Assembly: GCA_947496175.1 (NCBI GenBank)
Contig: CANMBU010000001.1
Span: forward strand, 310,001 to 374,000
DNA from: an uncultured Roseovarius sp.
Lineage (GTDB): Bacteria; Pseudomonadota; Alphaproteobacteria; Rhodobacterales; Rhodobacteraceae
Direction of reading: 5' to 3'
DNA length: 64,000 nt
A model generated the notes under the pieces. It was not told the origin of the DNA and made no database searches. It saw only the letters and a list, made by a program, of their open reading frames with translations. The translations under genes were made by a program, and so were the position numbers. Shown piece after piece: positions 1-9,439 of this stretch (the first letter of the stretch is position 1; each line of letters starts with the position of its first letter).

Positions 1-117
<117 letters not shown>

Positions 118-172
118 CTATTCGCGCGGGACATGTCACAGGCCGGTGGATTTGTCCAGAAATTGCAGCGGC

Positions 173-1501
173 TCAGCCGTTGGTGGGCCAAACGCGATGT
201 TCATCGTCAACAACGAAAAAATGCGCATGGCGTCCTCTATCCCGATGCGCGCGCAAATGGGGATGATCTGGCGGCAGATCAGGATGATCATGAGGCACCA
301 CATCGGACGTGCCGGATGGCCAGACGCGAAGCGCCAGCACTGCAGCGACCAAAGCAATCGCGGCCAACACTAGCAACGCTGAACTCAACCCCCAAACCAC
401 ACCTGCCCAGCCTGCCAAGGGATAAGTGATCAGCCAGCACGCATGGCTCAGCGCAAATTGCGCGGCGAAAACGGCAGGGCGATCTTCGGCATGGGTCGAG
501 CGGCGTAGAAGTCGGCCCGATGGCGTCAGCACAGCGGAATAGAGCGCCCCAAGAGCAGCCCAGCCGATAAGGAGCCATGTCCATGTCAGACCCGCGCTGA
601 TCAATAGTCCCAGCGCAACTGCAATCCCCACCAAACCAAAAGCACCGATGATCATGACCGGGCGATCCGGCACCTTGTCCAGCACACGCGGCAGAACCAG
701 CGCCATTGCCATGGACCCCGCGCCATACGCAGCCAAAGCCAGCGCCAGGTCCTTTTCATTCCCGCCCATGAAGCTGCGCACCAATACAACAGTGTTCACG
801 AGGACAAACGCACTTGTGGCCGCTGCCGCCATGTTCAACGCCAACAGTCCCCGCAGTCTGGGCGTGGCGAGGTATATGCGAATGCCGCGTGTAAGACGTT
901 CAGATAACGGTCGTTGTGTTTTTCTACCCTGCGCCGAAGGTACTTGCGCACGCCAAATCAGAAGTGCGGAAAAGACAAATCCAGCAACCGTTCCAAGAAA
1001 GAGCCAATTGTAACTCATCACAGTTAAAAGCAAGCCAGCCAGGGCCGGGCTGGCCAGGTTTTCAATGTCGTAAGCCAAACGTGAGAGCGACAACGCGCGG
1101 GTGTATTCAGCCTCATCGGGTAAAATATCAGGTATGGCCGCCTGAAATGCAGGCGTAAACGTCGCTGATGCGGCTTGAAGCACGAAGATGAGCGCGTAGA
1201 TCTGCCAGATTTCGGTGACAAATGGCAGGCAAAGGGCAACACCGGCGCGGATCAGATCCGCAGTGACCAAAACCACGCGGCGCGGCAGGTATTGAACAAG
1301 CGCCTGCGCGACCGGTGACAAGCCGACATAGGCCACCATCTTGATGGTCAGTGCGGTGCCCAGGACAGCCCCAGCGCGTCCCTCCGCCAGATCATAGGCC
1401 AAGAGGCCCAACGCAACGGTCAAAAGCCCTGTTCCCAAAAGGGCCACAACCTGCGCGGAAAACAGCGCGGCGAAGGTTGGATGTCGCAAAACTTGTATCA
1501 C
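173..1501 (-). CDS. MFS transporter
   Basis: Integral membrane transporter of the major facilitator superfamily. The protein has about twelve hydrophobic segments, a central cytoplasmic loop, and a hydrophilic C-terminal tail rich in His and Asp that these roseobacter MFS proteins often carry. The substrate cannot be read from the sequence. I chose the GTG start at 1501, giving an IQVLRHPTF beginning just before the first membrane helix. The open frame extends to a TTG at 1564 that would overlap the upstream DUF1801 gene, and neither start has a convincing ribosome site. It probably shares a transcript with that gene. Confidence 0.85.
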   Translation of the reverse strand: MIQVLRHPTFAALFSAQVVALLGTGLLTVALGLLAYDLAEGRAGAVLGTALTIKMVAYVGLSPVAQALVQYLPRRVVLVTADLIRAGVALCLPFVTEIWQIYALIFVLQAASATFTPAFQAAIPDILPDEAEYTRALSLSRLAYDIENLASPALAGLLLTVMSYNWLFLGTVAGFVFSALLIWRAQVPSAQGRKTQRPLSERLTRGIRIYLATPRLRGLLALNMAAAATSAFVLVNTVVLVRSFMGGNEKDLALALAAYGAGSMAMALVLPRVLDKVPDRPVMIIGAFGLVGIAVALGLLISAGLTWTWLLIGWAALGALYSAVLTPSGRLLRRSTHAEDRPAVFAAQFALSHACWLITYPLAGWAGVVWGLSSALLVLAAIALVAAVLALRVWPSGTSDVVPHDHPDLPPDHPHLRAHRDRGRHAHFFVVDDEHRVWPTNG

Positions 1502-1542
1502 GCTGTGAAACCCAAAACTGGCAACCTTCTGAGACAAATCTG

Positions 1543-1971
1543 TTAGTGTGGATACACCATCCAACGGGAGGCTAGGTCTTTAAGACCCGCACGAACCAGG
1601 TCGGCCAACACATCCATATCCACATCATCCAACTTGTTGATGTATAGACAAGACTTGCCAAGTCTGTGTTTTCCCAATCTACCCAGAATGTCCCCAAAAT
1701 CCGCATATCCCGGCATGATGTAGAGGCTCAGCGCAGATTTACGTGGGCTGAAACCGGTTGCCAGAAAGTCGCCTTCACGCCCCGAGGCATAGACATAGTG
1801 ATACCGCCCATAGCCCACGATGGAAGCACCCCACATAACAGGTTGATATGATGTGACATCTTGAAAGAATGACAGAAGCGTTCTTGCATCCTCGCGGCGG
1901 CGCCCGTTTTCAATACTGTTTACAAAATCCGAGGCAGAGAGAGATGTGGCGCGGGTCTTGTTTACAGTCAT
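1543..1971 (-). CDS. DUF1801 domain-containing protein
   Basis: 142-residue cytoplasmic protein of the DUF1801 fold (YdhG-like, related to iron-chaperone frataxin-like folds). Recognisable pieces are the WGASIVGYGRYHY segment and a late LGKSCLYINKLDDVD segment. The function of the family is not established. The frame is open upstream to 2076, but the ATG at 1971 (MTVNKTRATSLSAS) matches family length and has an AGG-type ribosome site. It lies directly upstream of the MFS gene on the same strand, and its start faces the divergent hydrolase gene at 2068. Confidence 0.82.
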   Translation of the reverse strand: MTVNKTRATSLSASDFVNSIENGRRREDARTLLSFFQDVTSYQPVMWGASIVGYGRYHYVYASGREGDFLATGFSPRKSALSLYIMPGYADFGDILGRLGKHRLGKSCLYINKLDDVDMDVLADLVRAGLKDLASRWMVYPH

Positions 1972-2067
1972 CGGCGAAACCTGGCCACTGGAAGTCACTT
2001 TGCTGTGACGTTGGCTGTATCCTCTGATCGAGGCGCTAGTGTCGGCATCATAGCATAGGAGAGCCTT

Positions 2068-2979
2068 ATGACCCATCCCATCACACGCCGTTCGCTTTTG
2101 ACCTCTGCAGTCACTCTGCCAGCTTTGTCATTGCCTGCCTGGGCCGAGGCACCCATGTTGGGGGCATCTACACCGCTCTACAAACGGTTTGTTTTGGGGC
2201 AATTCGAGGTCACAACGCTGCTTGTCGGCACGGCCACGCGACCGGACCCCCAGACGATCTTTGGACTGAACGTCTCAGCCGAAGAATTTGCAGCCGTGTC
2301 TGCCGAGGCTCTGATCCCAACTGATGCAGCACAGTTTTTCTTTACGCCGACGGTCGTGAACACGGGCTCAGAGCTGGTGCTGTTTGACACCGGCCTGAAT
2401 GCGGAGGGCACCAACAAGGCCCTTGAAGCAGCGGGATATGCGTCGGAAATGGTCGACGTGGTTGTCATCACGCACATGCACGGTGATCACATTGGCGGGC
2501 TGATGAGCGAAAGCGGCCCTACTTTTGCCAACGCAAGATATGTCACCGGGGCAGTCGAATTTGACGCCTGGGCCAAAGCCGGAAACGACGGTTTTGAGAG
2601 CAATGTACGCCCACTGGCAGAGAAAACGACCATGATCGACGGCAACGCAAGTGCTTTTTCGGGTCATACTGCCATCGCAGCCTTCGGGCATACACCCGGT
2701 CACATGGTTCATGTCGTCGAAAGCGACGGCAAATCGCTTATGATCGCAGCCGATTTTGCCAACCATTATGTATGGTCTCTGGCGCATCCTGACTGGGAAG
2801 TGAAATTTGACATGGATAAAACCGCCGCTGCTGCGACCCGACGCAAACTCCTTGGCATGCTTGCCGCGGATAAAATGCCATTTGTAGGATACCACATGCC
2901 CTGGCCTGGCACCGGGTTTGTCGAAGCCAAGGGCGATGGGTTTGAATACGTGCCCTCAAGCTATCAATTGATGCTCTGA
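2068..2979 (+). CDS. Tat-exported MBL-fold metallo-hydrolase
   Basis: 303-residue metallo-beta-lactamase superfamily hydrolase, probably periplasmic. Residues 1-27 form a twin-arginine signal (RR at 7-8, hydrophobic core, AWA-E cleavage site). The metal ligands are visible: THMHGDH at 135-141, His212 in TPGH and Asp229 in the AADF strand, so both zinc sites look intact. Family members include lactonases, thioesterases and glyoxalase-like enzymes, and the substrate cannot be assigned. An AGGAG site precedes the ATG. It is divergent from the DUF1801 gene and followed by another Tat-signal gene. Confidence 0.88.
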   Translation: MTHPITRRSLLTSAVTLPALSLPAWAEAPMLGASTPLYKRFVLGQFEVTTLLVGTATRPDPQTIFGLNVSAEEFAAVSAEALIPTDAAQFFFTPTVVNTGSELVLFDTGLNAEGTNKALEAAGYASEMVDVVVITHMHGDHIGGLMSESGPTFANARYVTGAVEFDAWAKAGNDGFESNVRPLAEKTTMIDGNASAFSGHTAIAAFGHTPGHMVHVVESDGKSLMIAADFANHYVWSLAHPDWEVKFDMDKTAAAATRRKLLGMLAADKMPFVGYHMPWPGTGFVEAKGDGFEYVPSSYQLML

Positions 2980-3086
2980 TGTTACAGAATCTAACGCGCG
3001 GCTCACGGGATGACCGCGCAAGCGTGATTTGAGCGGATCACGCCTCACCCCCACCTTCTATGCAGACGAATGCATAGGAGACCAAT

Positions 3087-3377
3087 ATGTCACAGCAAGA
3101 CACGACTCTCTCGCGCAGAGGCTTTTTGACTGCGGCCCTCGCGGCAATTCCTGCCACCGCCATAGTAATGGCCACTGCTGAACCTGCAGAGGCCAACACA
3201 TTCAAGCATGGGCATAAAGGCAAACAGGGGTTTCACAAAAGAGGTAGGAAACATCACGGCGTTCATCGCAAACACTTTAGCCGCCGCCGTAGGTATGGTC
3301 ACAGTTTCGGCTTTCAGTCGCGTCGGCGCCGTCGGTTCAAGAAGAGCCTAAAATTCGGCAAGGTGTTCAAATTCTGA
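3087..3377 (+). CDS. Small Tat-signal protein with a very basic His/Phe-rich mature region
   Basis: 96-residue protein that I do not recognise. Residues 1-36 are a clear twin-arginine signal (SRRGFL, hydrophobic stretch, AEA cleavage site). The predicted 60-residue mature part contains 23 Lys/Arg, 8 His and 9 Phe but no Asp or Glu, with clusters RRRR and RRRRR and repeated F-K steps. Such a segment could bind anionic polymers, membrane or metal through histidine, but that is inference. AGGAG stands eight bases before the ATG. It follows the Tat-exported hydrolase by about 110 bp and may be cotranscribed. Confidence 0.7.
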   Translation: MSQQDTTLSRRGFLTAALAAIPATAIVMATAEPAEANTFKHGHKGKQGFHKRGRKHHGVHRKHFSRRRRYGHSFGFQSRRRRRFKKSLKFGKVFKF

Positions 3378-3388
3378 AGCTTTGAACC

Positions 3389-3883
3389 TTACCTGTTGTT
3401 CCACCAGTAGCGCCGAAGCAGGGCCAACAGCTCTGTTTCGGTTGCTTTGAACGGAGCGAGGGGAATTGAGGCGTGATAGGGCGCGGGTTGACCGAGGCGA
3501 AACAACCGCTGCCGTGGTGTGAGCGCGTCCCAATACGCGTCACGATCATGCAGACGCAGGCCGATGAGTTTGTTCTTGTTGGATGTTACAAGCTCGATTT
3601 CGGCAATATCGCTCCATTTGAAGGGCGCAGGCGCGTAGTAGCCAGACATCCCATACGCGTCCAACCGCAACCCATGCGGCGTGAAAAGCGCGATACCTGC
3701 AATGTAGAACGACAGCGCCGCAAATACGGCGATAAGCCCCCAAAGGCCGAGCATCTGTGATGACAGTTCAAACCCAAGGGCCAATACGAAGGGAAGCAGG
3801 ATCAGCACAGGCAGGAAACAGCCCCCTGCGATAAACCCCAATCGCGCGCGGTTCAGCGGCAGTCGTGTGACGTCATCCGCCAT
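3389..3883 (-). CDS. Membrane protein with PH-like C-terminal domain
   Basis: 164-residue protein with two hydrophobic helices in the first 70 residues, followed by a soluble part that runs LFTPHGLRLDAYGM...FKWSDIAEIEL. That pattern resembles bacterial PH-like (STM3941-type) membrane proteins. No enzymatic motif is visible and the role is unknown. Its ATG lies inside the last codons of nadE (11-bp overlap), so it is almost certainly translated from the nadE transcript. The 3' end is close to the end of the basic Tat protein on the other strand. Confidence 0.75.
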   Translation of the reverse strand: MADDVTRLPLNRARLGFIAGGCFLPVLILLPFVLALGFELSSQMLGLWGLIAVFAALSFYIAGIALFTPHGLRLDAYGMSGYYAPAPFKWSDIAEIELVTSNKNKLIGLRLHDRDAYWDALTPRQRLFRLGQPAPYHASIPLAPFKATETELLALLRRYWWNNR

Positions 3884-5531
3884 CGCGCCAGCGGTTTACA
3901 ATCGGATAACGCCGGTCCAGCCAGAACGCGCGCTTGGATAAACGCGCACCCGGAGCCGACTGAAAGCGTTTGTATTCAGAGATATAGAGTAAATGCTCGA
4001 CCCGCTTGGCGTCTTCGCGTGAATACCCTGCCGCCAGGCAGTCTTCTATTGAGCCGTCCTGGTCCACAAGGATTTCCAGAATGCCATCAAGCGTTGGGTA
4101 ATCCGGGAGAGAGTCGCTGTCTTTCTGGTCTTCGCGCAACTCGGCAGAGGGCGGCTTCTGGATGATGTTATCGGGGATCACAGCACCGGTTGGCCCCATC
4201 ATCCAGTCGCGGTGATTGGTGTTCCGCCAGCGGCAAATGTCAAAAACACGCGTTTTGTAGAGATCCTTGATCGGATTGTAACCGCCTGACATATCGCCAT
4301 AAATCGTGGCATACCCGACAGCAACTTCTGATTTGTTCCCGGTCGTCAAAAGCATCTCGCCAAACTTGTTGCTGAGCGCCATGAGGAGCAAACCCCGCAG
4401 TCGGGACTGTATGTTTTCCTCGGTCACATTAGGCTCGGTGCCTTCAAAGAGCGGAGCCAAAGTGTTGGTGATGGCCGCGCGACCCTCGGCTATGGGAACA
4501 AAATCGTACCGGCATCCCAGCGCCTCAGCGCACGCCTTGGCATCATCAAGCGAGGATTGTGAGGTGTACTCCGAGGGCAGCATCACGCAGCGCACATTAT
4601 CCGGCCCCAGCGCATCCGCCGCAATGGCAGCGACTATTGCACTATCGACTCCACCAGAGAGACCCAAAAGCACCTTCTTGAACCCGGTTTTGCGCATGTA
4701 GTCGCGCAGTGCCCAGACCATCGCATGATAGTCAGTTTCCAATGTGTCCGGCAGCTTGGCCAGCGGCCCCGGCTCGATCCGCCAGCCTTCGTCACCTCGC
4801 GTCAGGTCGATATGAGCAATCTCTTCACGCAGCAAAGGCATCTGAAGCGCCAGCGCCCCACCGGGATTGAGCGCAAATGTCCCGCCATCAAAAACCTGAT
4901 CATCCTGACCGCCTACAAGATTGAGGTAGATGAGCGGCAAGCCAGTCTCAATCACACGTTTGACCATCAACTGATGGCGCACTTCGATCTTGCCGCGGTA
5001 GTATGGCGAACCGTTGGGCACGAGCAGAAACTCCGCCCCTGTTTCAGCCAGGGTTTCGGACACATCCTCATGCCAACTGTCTTCGCAAATCGGGCTGCCC
5101 ACACGCACGTTTCCAACCGCATAGGGCCCGCCAACAGGGGCGGCATCATAGATACGCACCTCATCGAAAACGGTCTCATTGGGTAAGTGATGCTTCAATA
5201 CTCGCGTGACTGTCCGCCCGCCTCGCAGGATGTGGTAGGCGTTGTAGAGCTTGTCATCCTCCGCCCAGGGCCCACCGATGGCCAATGTCGGTCCATCTGC
5301 ACAAGTCTTTGCCAGTTCATCGATTTTTGCCATGGCCGCTTTGTGGAAAGCAGGCTTCATGATCAGATCCTGGGTGTTGTACCCGGTGATGAACATTTCC
5401 GGCAGCGCCACAAGATCAGCTTCTGCCTCTTTTCCGGCCTGCCAGGCCTGTTCGGCCAGCTCGGCATTGCCCTCCAGATCGCCCACTGTTGGATTGAGCT
5501 GTGCCAGGGTTATGCGAAAACGATCTGCCAT
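3873..5531 (-). CDS. nadE: Glutamine-dependent NAD+ synthetase
   Basis: 552-residue two-domain enzyme that converts nicotinic acid adenine dinucleotide to NAD+ using ATP, with glutamine as the ammonia source. The N-terminal nitrilase-type glutaminase domain shows the Glu45-Lys113-Cys149 triad (ALPEMF, KHHLPNE, PICEDSW). The C-terminal synthetase domain has the pyrophosphatase loop SGGVDS at 292-297. The start is the ATG at 5531 (MADRFRITLAQLNP). The frame stays open 310 codons further upstream, but that stretch is antisense to the MORN gene and is not coding. It overlaps the downstream membrane-protein gene by 11 bp. Confidence 0.95.
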   Translation of the reverse strand: MADRFRITLAQLNPTVGDLEGNAELAEQAWQAGKEAEADLVALPEMFITGYNTQDLIMKPAFHKAAMAKIDELAKTCADGPTLAIGGPWAEDDKLYNAYHILRGGRTVTRVLKHHLPNETVFDEVRIYDAAPVGGPYAVGNVRVGSPICEDSWHEDVSETLAETGAEFLLVPNGSPYYRGKIEVRHQLMVKRVIETGLPLIYLNLVGGQDDQVFDGGTFALNPGGALALQMPLLREEIAHIDLTRGDEGWRIEPGPLAKLPDTLETDYHAMVWALRDYMRKTGFKKVLLGLSGGVDSAIVAAIAADALGPDNVRCVMLPSEYTSQSSLDDAKACAEALGCRYDFVPIAEGRAAITNTLAPLFEGTEPNVTEENIQSRLRGLLLMALSNKFGEMLLTTGNKSEVAVGYATIYGDMSGGYNPIKDLYKTRVFDICRWRNTNHRDWMMGPTGAVIPDNIIQKPPSAELREDQKDSDSLPDYPTLDGILEILVDQDGSIEDCLAAGYSREDAKRVEHLLYISEYKRFQSAPGARLSKRAFWLDRRYPIVNRWRDGG

Positions 5532-5675
5532 GCCGGGTGTACTCTGATACTGCGATGCCCCTGATTTAGCAGAACGGTGCGCAAGGGAAAGCCGAAACCC
5601 CGAAAACCCGTTGTCAGCTTGGAAGGTGTCCTCTAAGTTCCCCACCACGCGCTCAGGGGGCTTCGGGGGCAGGTG

Positions 5676-7154
5676 ATGCAGCACGCTAAAACTTCTTTGA
5701 CATTTGGTGCCTTTGTAATCGGTGCAGCGATGGGTCTCGGTGGGCCTGTCTTCGCCCAATCCGATACGGTGCAGACCAAGCAATATGACGACGGCGGCAT
5801 TTATGAAGGTACCTTCCTGAACGGGCTTCAGCACGGCACCGGCACCTATACCCTGCCCAATGGCTATGAATATTCCGGCGAATGGGTCGAAGGTGAAATC
5901 CTCGGCGAAGGCGTGGCGCGGTTTCCCAATGGGTCTGTCTATGAAGGCCAGTTCGCCAAAGGCAAACCTGAGGGTCTTGGCAAGATCGTGTTCTCCGATG
6001 GCGGCACCTATGAGGGCACATGGCAAGACGGCAAGATCAGCGGTGATGGCGTGGCGATCTATGCCAACGGCGTGCGCTATGAGGGAGGGTTCCGCAACGC
6101 CATGCACAACGGGCGCGGCAAGATGCTGAGCCCCGGTGGCTATATTTATGACGGCGATTGGGTGAACGGGATCAAGGAAGGTCGCGCCAAGATCACCTAT
6201 CCGGACGGCGCGATCTATGACGGCGAAGTCAAGCGAGGCGCGAGAGACGGTCAAGGCAAACTCACCATGCCTGATGGTTTGGTCTATGAGGGTCTTTGGG
6301 CCGCCGGACAGATCAACGGCTCTGGCAAATTGATCCAACCCAATGGGGATGTTTACGAAGGTCAGCTTGTCGCTGGCCGCCGCGAAGGCACAGGTAAAGT
6401 CATTTACAACAACGGCGATGTCTATGAGGGCGATTTCGCCGATGACCGCCGCCACGGGCAAGGTGTATTCACCGGCTCTGATGGCTACCGCTACACCGGC
6501 AGCTGGGTCGCAGGCAAAATTTCAGGGCAAGGAGAAGTGGTTTACCCTGATGGCTCAGTATACGTTGGAGAATTCCGCGATGACCTGGCCAATGGACAGG
6601 GCAAAGTAACGTATCCCGATGGGGCCACCTATGAGGGCGAATGGTCTGGCGGCGTGATTGAGGGGCGTGGAAAATCCACCTACCCCAATGGTCTCGTCTA
6701 CGAGGGCGAGTTCCTCAACGCCAAGAACCACGGCCAAGGCATCATGACCTACCCTGATGGCTACCGTTACGAAGGCGAATGGCGCAACGGCCAGCGCCAC
6801 GGGATGGGCAAAGCAACCTATGCCGATGGCTCAGTCTATGACGGTGAATTTGTCGGCGGTCAGCGTCAGGGCGCAGGGAAAATCGTTATGGCCGATGGGT
6901 TTACCTATGAAGGTGAGTGGCAAAACGGTGAGATCACAGGCCGAGGCGTGGCGACCTACACCAATGGTGACGTGTATGAAGGCATGTTCGCCAGCGGCAA
7001 ACGTCAGGGCGAAGGCACCATGCGCTATGCGACGGGCGAACAAGCCTCTGGCACATGGTCGGATGGCGCGCTGGAGGCGCAAACAACGTCTTCCGTTGGC
7101 GACGAAGCGCCTGAGACTGGGACCGAGAGCGAAGCGGACAGCACTGCGAACTAA
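5676..7154 (+). CDS. Exported MORN-repeat protein (18 repeats)
   Basis: 492-residue protein with an N-terminal signal peptide (through VFAQ, about residue 28) followed by about 18 uninterrupted 23-residue MORN repeats of the form YxGxWxxGxxxGxGxxxxPDG, plus one degenerate repeat. A short Ser/Glu/Thr-rich tail closes it. MORN arrays form extended beta-sheets used as scaffolds or for lipid and protein contacts; here export suggests a periplasmic or envelope structural role. I used ATG 5676, with GGGGG six bases upstream; an adjacent GTG at 5673 is possible. It is divergent from nadE, and its stop overlaps the photolyase stop. Confidence 0.88.
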   Translation: MQHAKTSLTFGAFVIGAAMGLGGPVFAQSDTVQTKQYDDGGIYEGTFLNGLQHGTGTYTLPNGYEYSGEWVEGEILGEGVARFPNGSVYEGQFAKGKPEGLGKIVFSDGGTYEGTWQDGKISGDGVAIYANGVRYEGGFRNAMHNGRGKMLSPGGYIYDGDWVNGIKEGRAKITYPDGAIYDGEVKRGARDGQGKLTMPDGLVYEGLWAAGQINGSGKLIQPNGDVYEGQLVAGRREGTGKVIYNNGDVYEGDFADDRRHGQGVFTGSDGYRYTGSWVAGKISGQGEVVYPDGSVYVGEFRDDLANGQGKVTYPDGATYEGEWSGGVIEGRGKSTYPNGLVYEGEFLNAKNHGQGIMTYPDGYRYEGEWRNGQRHGMGKATYADGSVYDGEFVGGQRQGAGKIVMADGFTYEGEWQNGEITGRGVATYTNGDVYEGMFASGKRQGEGTMRYATGEQASGTWSDGALEAQTTSSVGDEAPETGTESEADSTAN

Positions 7155-8680
7155 ACAGGGTCCCCACCATCCAAACGCGTCAAGATGCGCCCCGCCCCTT
7201 CCAATACCACACCTCTACGCCCTTCATCCATACGATCCCAAGTGCGATACATCTGACCCATGCGGGGATTGTTGGAAAACCGCTCGCGGTGTCGGATCAG
7301 GAAATCCCAGTAGAGCAGGTTGAAGGGGCATGCCTGCTCCCCGGTTTTTTCCTTCACGGAATAGGCACAGGATTTGCAGTAATCTGACATTCGGTCGATG
7401 TAGTTGCCCGAGCTGACATACGGTTTCGAGGCGATGATCCCGTCATCGGCAAACTGGCTCATGCCCACCGTATTTGGCGCTTCAACCCACTCGAATGCAT
7501 CTGCATAGACCGACAGATACCATCCATGCACCTGATGCGGGTCAATCCCAGCCAGAAGCGCAAAATTCCCTGTCACCATAAGACGTTGGATGTGATGGGC
7601 ATAGGCCTCGTCCCGAGTTTGCTCGACCGCATGCGCCATGCAATTCATTCGTGTTTCGCCCCCCCAGTACATCCAAGGCAAATCGCGCGTGTGGCCCAGC
7701 GCATTACGTGTCGGGTAATCTGGCCCCTCGCGAAAGTAGATGCCGCGCACATATTCGCGCCAGCCGATGATTTGCCGGATATAGCCTTCGGCGGCATTGA
7801 TGGGCACGCGCCCAGCGCTCCATTCCTCCTCAACCCGTTGGCAGATCTCTATGGGGTCCAAAAGCCCAATGTTGAGGTAAGGCGACAAAACGGAATGATG
7901 CAGGAACCTGTCCCCTTGCAGCATCGCATCCTGAAAGTCCCCGAACCCGGCCAGAAGATGCATCGCGAAATGATCAAGCGCCTTGAGCGCCTGCTCTCGC
8001 GTTACGGCAAACCAAAAAGGGCGCAAAGACCCGAAATTCTCGCCAAATCGGGCGTCGACCAAATCGAGCACCTCGCGCGTGATCTCATCAGGCTCAAATT
8101 GCAGCGGTTCGGGGCGGAACAGGTCATCCGACGCAGGCTTGCGATTGTCATGGTCAAAGTTCCATTTCCCACCTGCCGGCTGATCACCCTCCATCATAAG
8201 GCCGGTTTTGCGGCGCATGTCGCGATAGAAATATTCCATCCGCAGCTGCTTGCGCCCCTCGGCCCAGGCATTGAACTCTTCCAAAGCCGCCACAAACCGA
8301 TCATCCGGCAACAGCGTTACAGTCAGCGGTGCCGCCTCCAACGCCTCGATCAGCCGCCACTCTCCGGGTCGCGTTGCGATAACTTCAGACGCGCCATGAC
8401 CTTCCGCGCGGCGTAATAGCTCTCCGACAATCGTGGGCGATGTGTCAGGGTCGTCCAGTTTCGCATAGGCAACCTGCCATCCATTCTGCCGAAGTGTCTC
8501 AGCAAAATGGCGCATCGCCGAAAAAATGAGGGCAATCTTCTTGGGATGATGCTTGACGTAAGCCGCTTCATCCGCAGCCTCGGCCATGACAATAAGATCG
8601 GTGGCCTTATCCGCTTCGCGCAAAGCGGAAAGACCTTCACTGAGCTGATCGCCCAGGATGAGAACCAGTCGCGTTACCAT
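7151..8680 (-). CDS. phrB: Iron-sulfur bacterial cryptochrome / (6-4) photolyase-type protein
   Basis: 509-residue cryptochrome/photolyase-related protein of the FeS-BCP group. The N-terminal Rossmann-like domain begins LVLILGDQLSEGL. The C-terminal FAD domain contains the four cysteines expected to bind a 4Fe-4S cluster: Cys347 (RMNCMAH), Cys435 and Cys438 (YCKSCAY) and Cys451 (QACPFN). Characterised members of this group repair (6-4) photoproducts in light. The downstream SDR gene overlaps its start by 7 bp, so the two are probably cotranscribed, a pairing common in Rhodobacteraceae. It converges on the MORN gene with shared stop-codon bases (CTAA). Confidence 0.9.
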   Translation of the reverse strand: MVTRLVLILGDQLSEGLSALREADKATDLIVMAEAADEAAYVKHHPKKIALIFSAMRHFAETLRQNGWQVAYAKLDDPDTSPTIVGELLRRAEGHGASEVIATRPGEWRLIEALEAAPLTVTLLPDDRFVAALEEFNAWAEGRKQLRMEYFYRDMRRKTGLMMEGDQPAGGKWNFDHDNRKPASDDLFRPEPLQFEPDEITREVLDLVDARFGENFGSLRPFWFAVTREQALKALDHFAMHLLAGFGDFQDAMLQGDRFLHHSVLSPYLNIGLLDPIEICQRVEEEWSAGRVPINAAEGYIRQIIGWREYVRGIYFREGPDYPTRNALGHTRDLPWMYWGGETRMNCMAHAVEQTRDEAYAHHIQRLMVTGNFALLAGIDPHQVHGWYLSVYADAFEWVEAPNTVGMSQFADDGIIASKPYVSSGNYIDRMSDYCKSCAYSVKEKTGEQACPFNLLYWDFLIRHRERFSNNPRMGQMYRTWDRMDEGRRGVVLEGAGRILTRLDGGDPV

Positions 8681-9339
8681 GGCACAGGTTTGCCGGACCA
8701 GTCGAAAAACGACCCTGTATCCTGTGGTCCTAAACCTTCCAGCACGCTCAACAGATCCCTCGCCGCTTCGTCCGGGGTGTGCGTTTCACGTCCACCGGCA
8801 TATTTGGCCGTCAATGGAGTCGAGACCGTGCCTGGGTGCAAAGCCACGCAAATTGATTGCTTATGAGTGCGCTTCAGCTCAATCGAAGCGCTACGGATCA
8901 TCTGGTTGAGAGCCGCTTTTGCCGTACGATAGCTGTACCAGCCGCCTAAGCTGTTGTCGCCAATGCTGCCTACGCGTGCCGATAAGGCGGCAAAGGTTGC
9001 AGGGCGATCTCTCGGCAAAAGCCGTGCCGAGTGTTTCAGAACAAACGCAGGCCCCGTGCAATTCAACCGAAACTGCTCAAGCATGACCTCCGGTTCGATC
9101 TCTTTCAAAGCTTTCTCCGGCCCCCGCCCATTCAATTCCAACGCACCGGTTGCAACAAAAATCAGGTCGAATGGCCCGCTCAATGCACCAAGATGCCCTT
9201 TGACAGATACTTCATCAGTCACATCCATGCCGTCCGCGCTTCGCGACAGCGACGTCACTTTGACTTCGCGCTTCTCAAGTGTGCGCACCAAAGCGCTTCC
9301 GATGCCGCCCGAAGCGCCGATGATCAATGCCGTTTCCAT
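8674..9339 (-). CDS. SDR family NAD(P)-dependent oxidoreductase
   Basis: 221-residue short-chain dehydrogenase/reductase. The nucleotide-binding motif GASGGIG is at residues 8-14, and the active-site Tyr and Lys are in YSYRTAK, with the catalytic Ser one strand before. The closing region (LHPGTVSTPLT) is typical of the CsgA/C-factor-like SDR subgroup. The substrate is unknown. The ATG at 9339 gives a normal SDR N-terminus; the frame is open further to 9441, but that extension lacks family similarity. It is the first gene of a probable two-gene unit with the overlapping photolyase gene. Confidence 0.86.
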   Translation of the reverse strand: METALIIGASGGIGSALVRTLEKREVKVTSLSRSADGMDVTDEVSVKGHLGALSGPFDLIFVATGALELNGRGPEKALKEIEPEVMLEQFRLNCTGPAFVLKHSARLLPRDRPATFAALSARVGSIGDNSLGGWYSYRTAKAALNQMIRSASIELKRTHKQSICVALHPGTVSTPLTAKYAGGRETHTPDEAARDLLSVLEGLGPQDTGSFFDWSGKPVPW

Positions 9340-9439
9340 GCTTTGCGCAGCTAGCCGGGTCTCGCCGCAGATCAAGGTCTGGCGGCTAACACAAGATTCA
9401 GGGTTTTCTAACGCTTTCCTCAGTCTTATAGTCGCGGCC

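Noticed and set aside
1502..1564. TTG-initiated extension of the MFS gene
   Set aside because: It would overlap the upstream gene, adds 21 residues without similarity to MFS N-termini, and has no ribosome site, although it cannot be fully excluded.
5532..6461. Frame of 310 codons fused upstream of nadE on the minus strand
   Set aside because: It lies antisense to the MORN repeats, whose periodic composition keeps the reverse frame open; nadE has a family-matching start at 5531.
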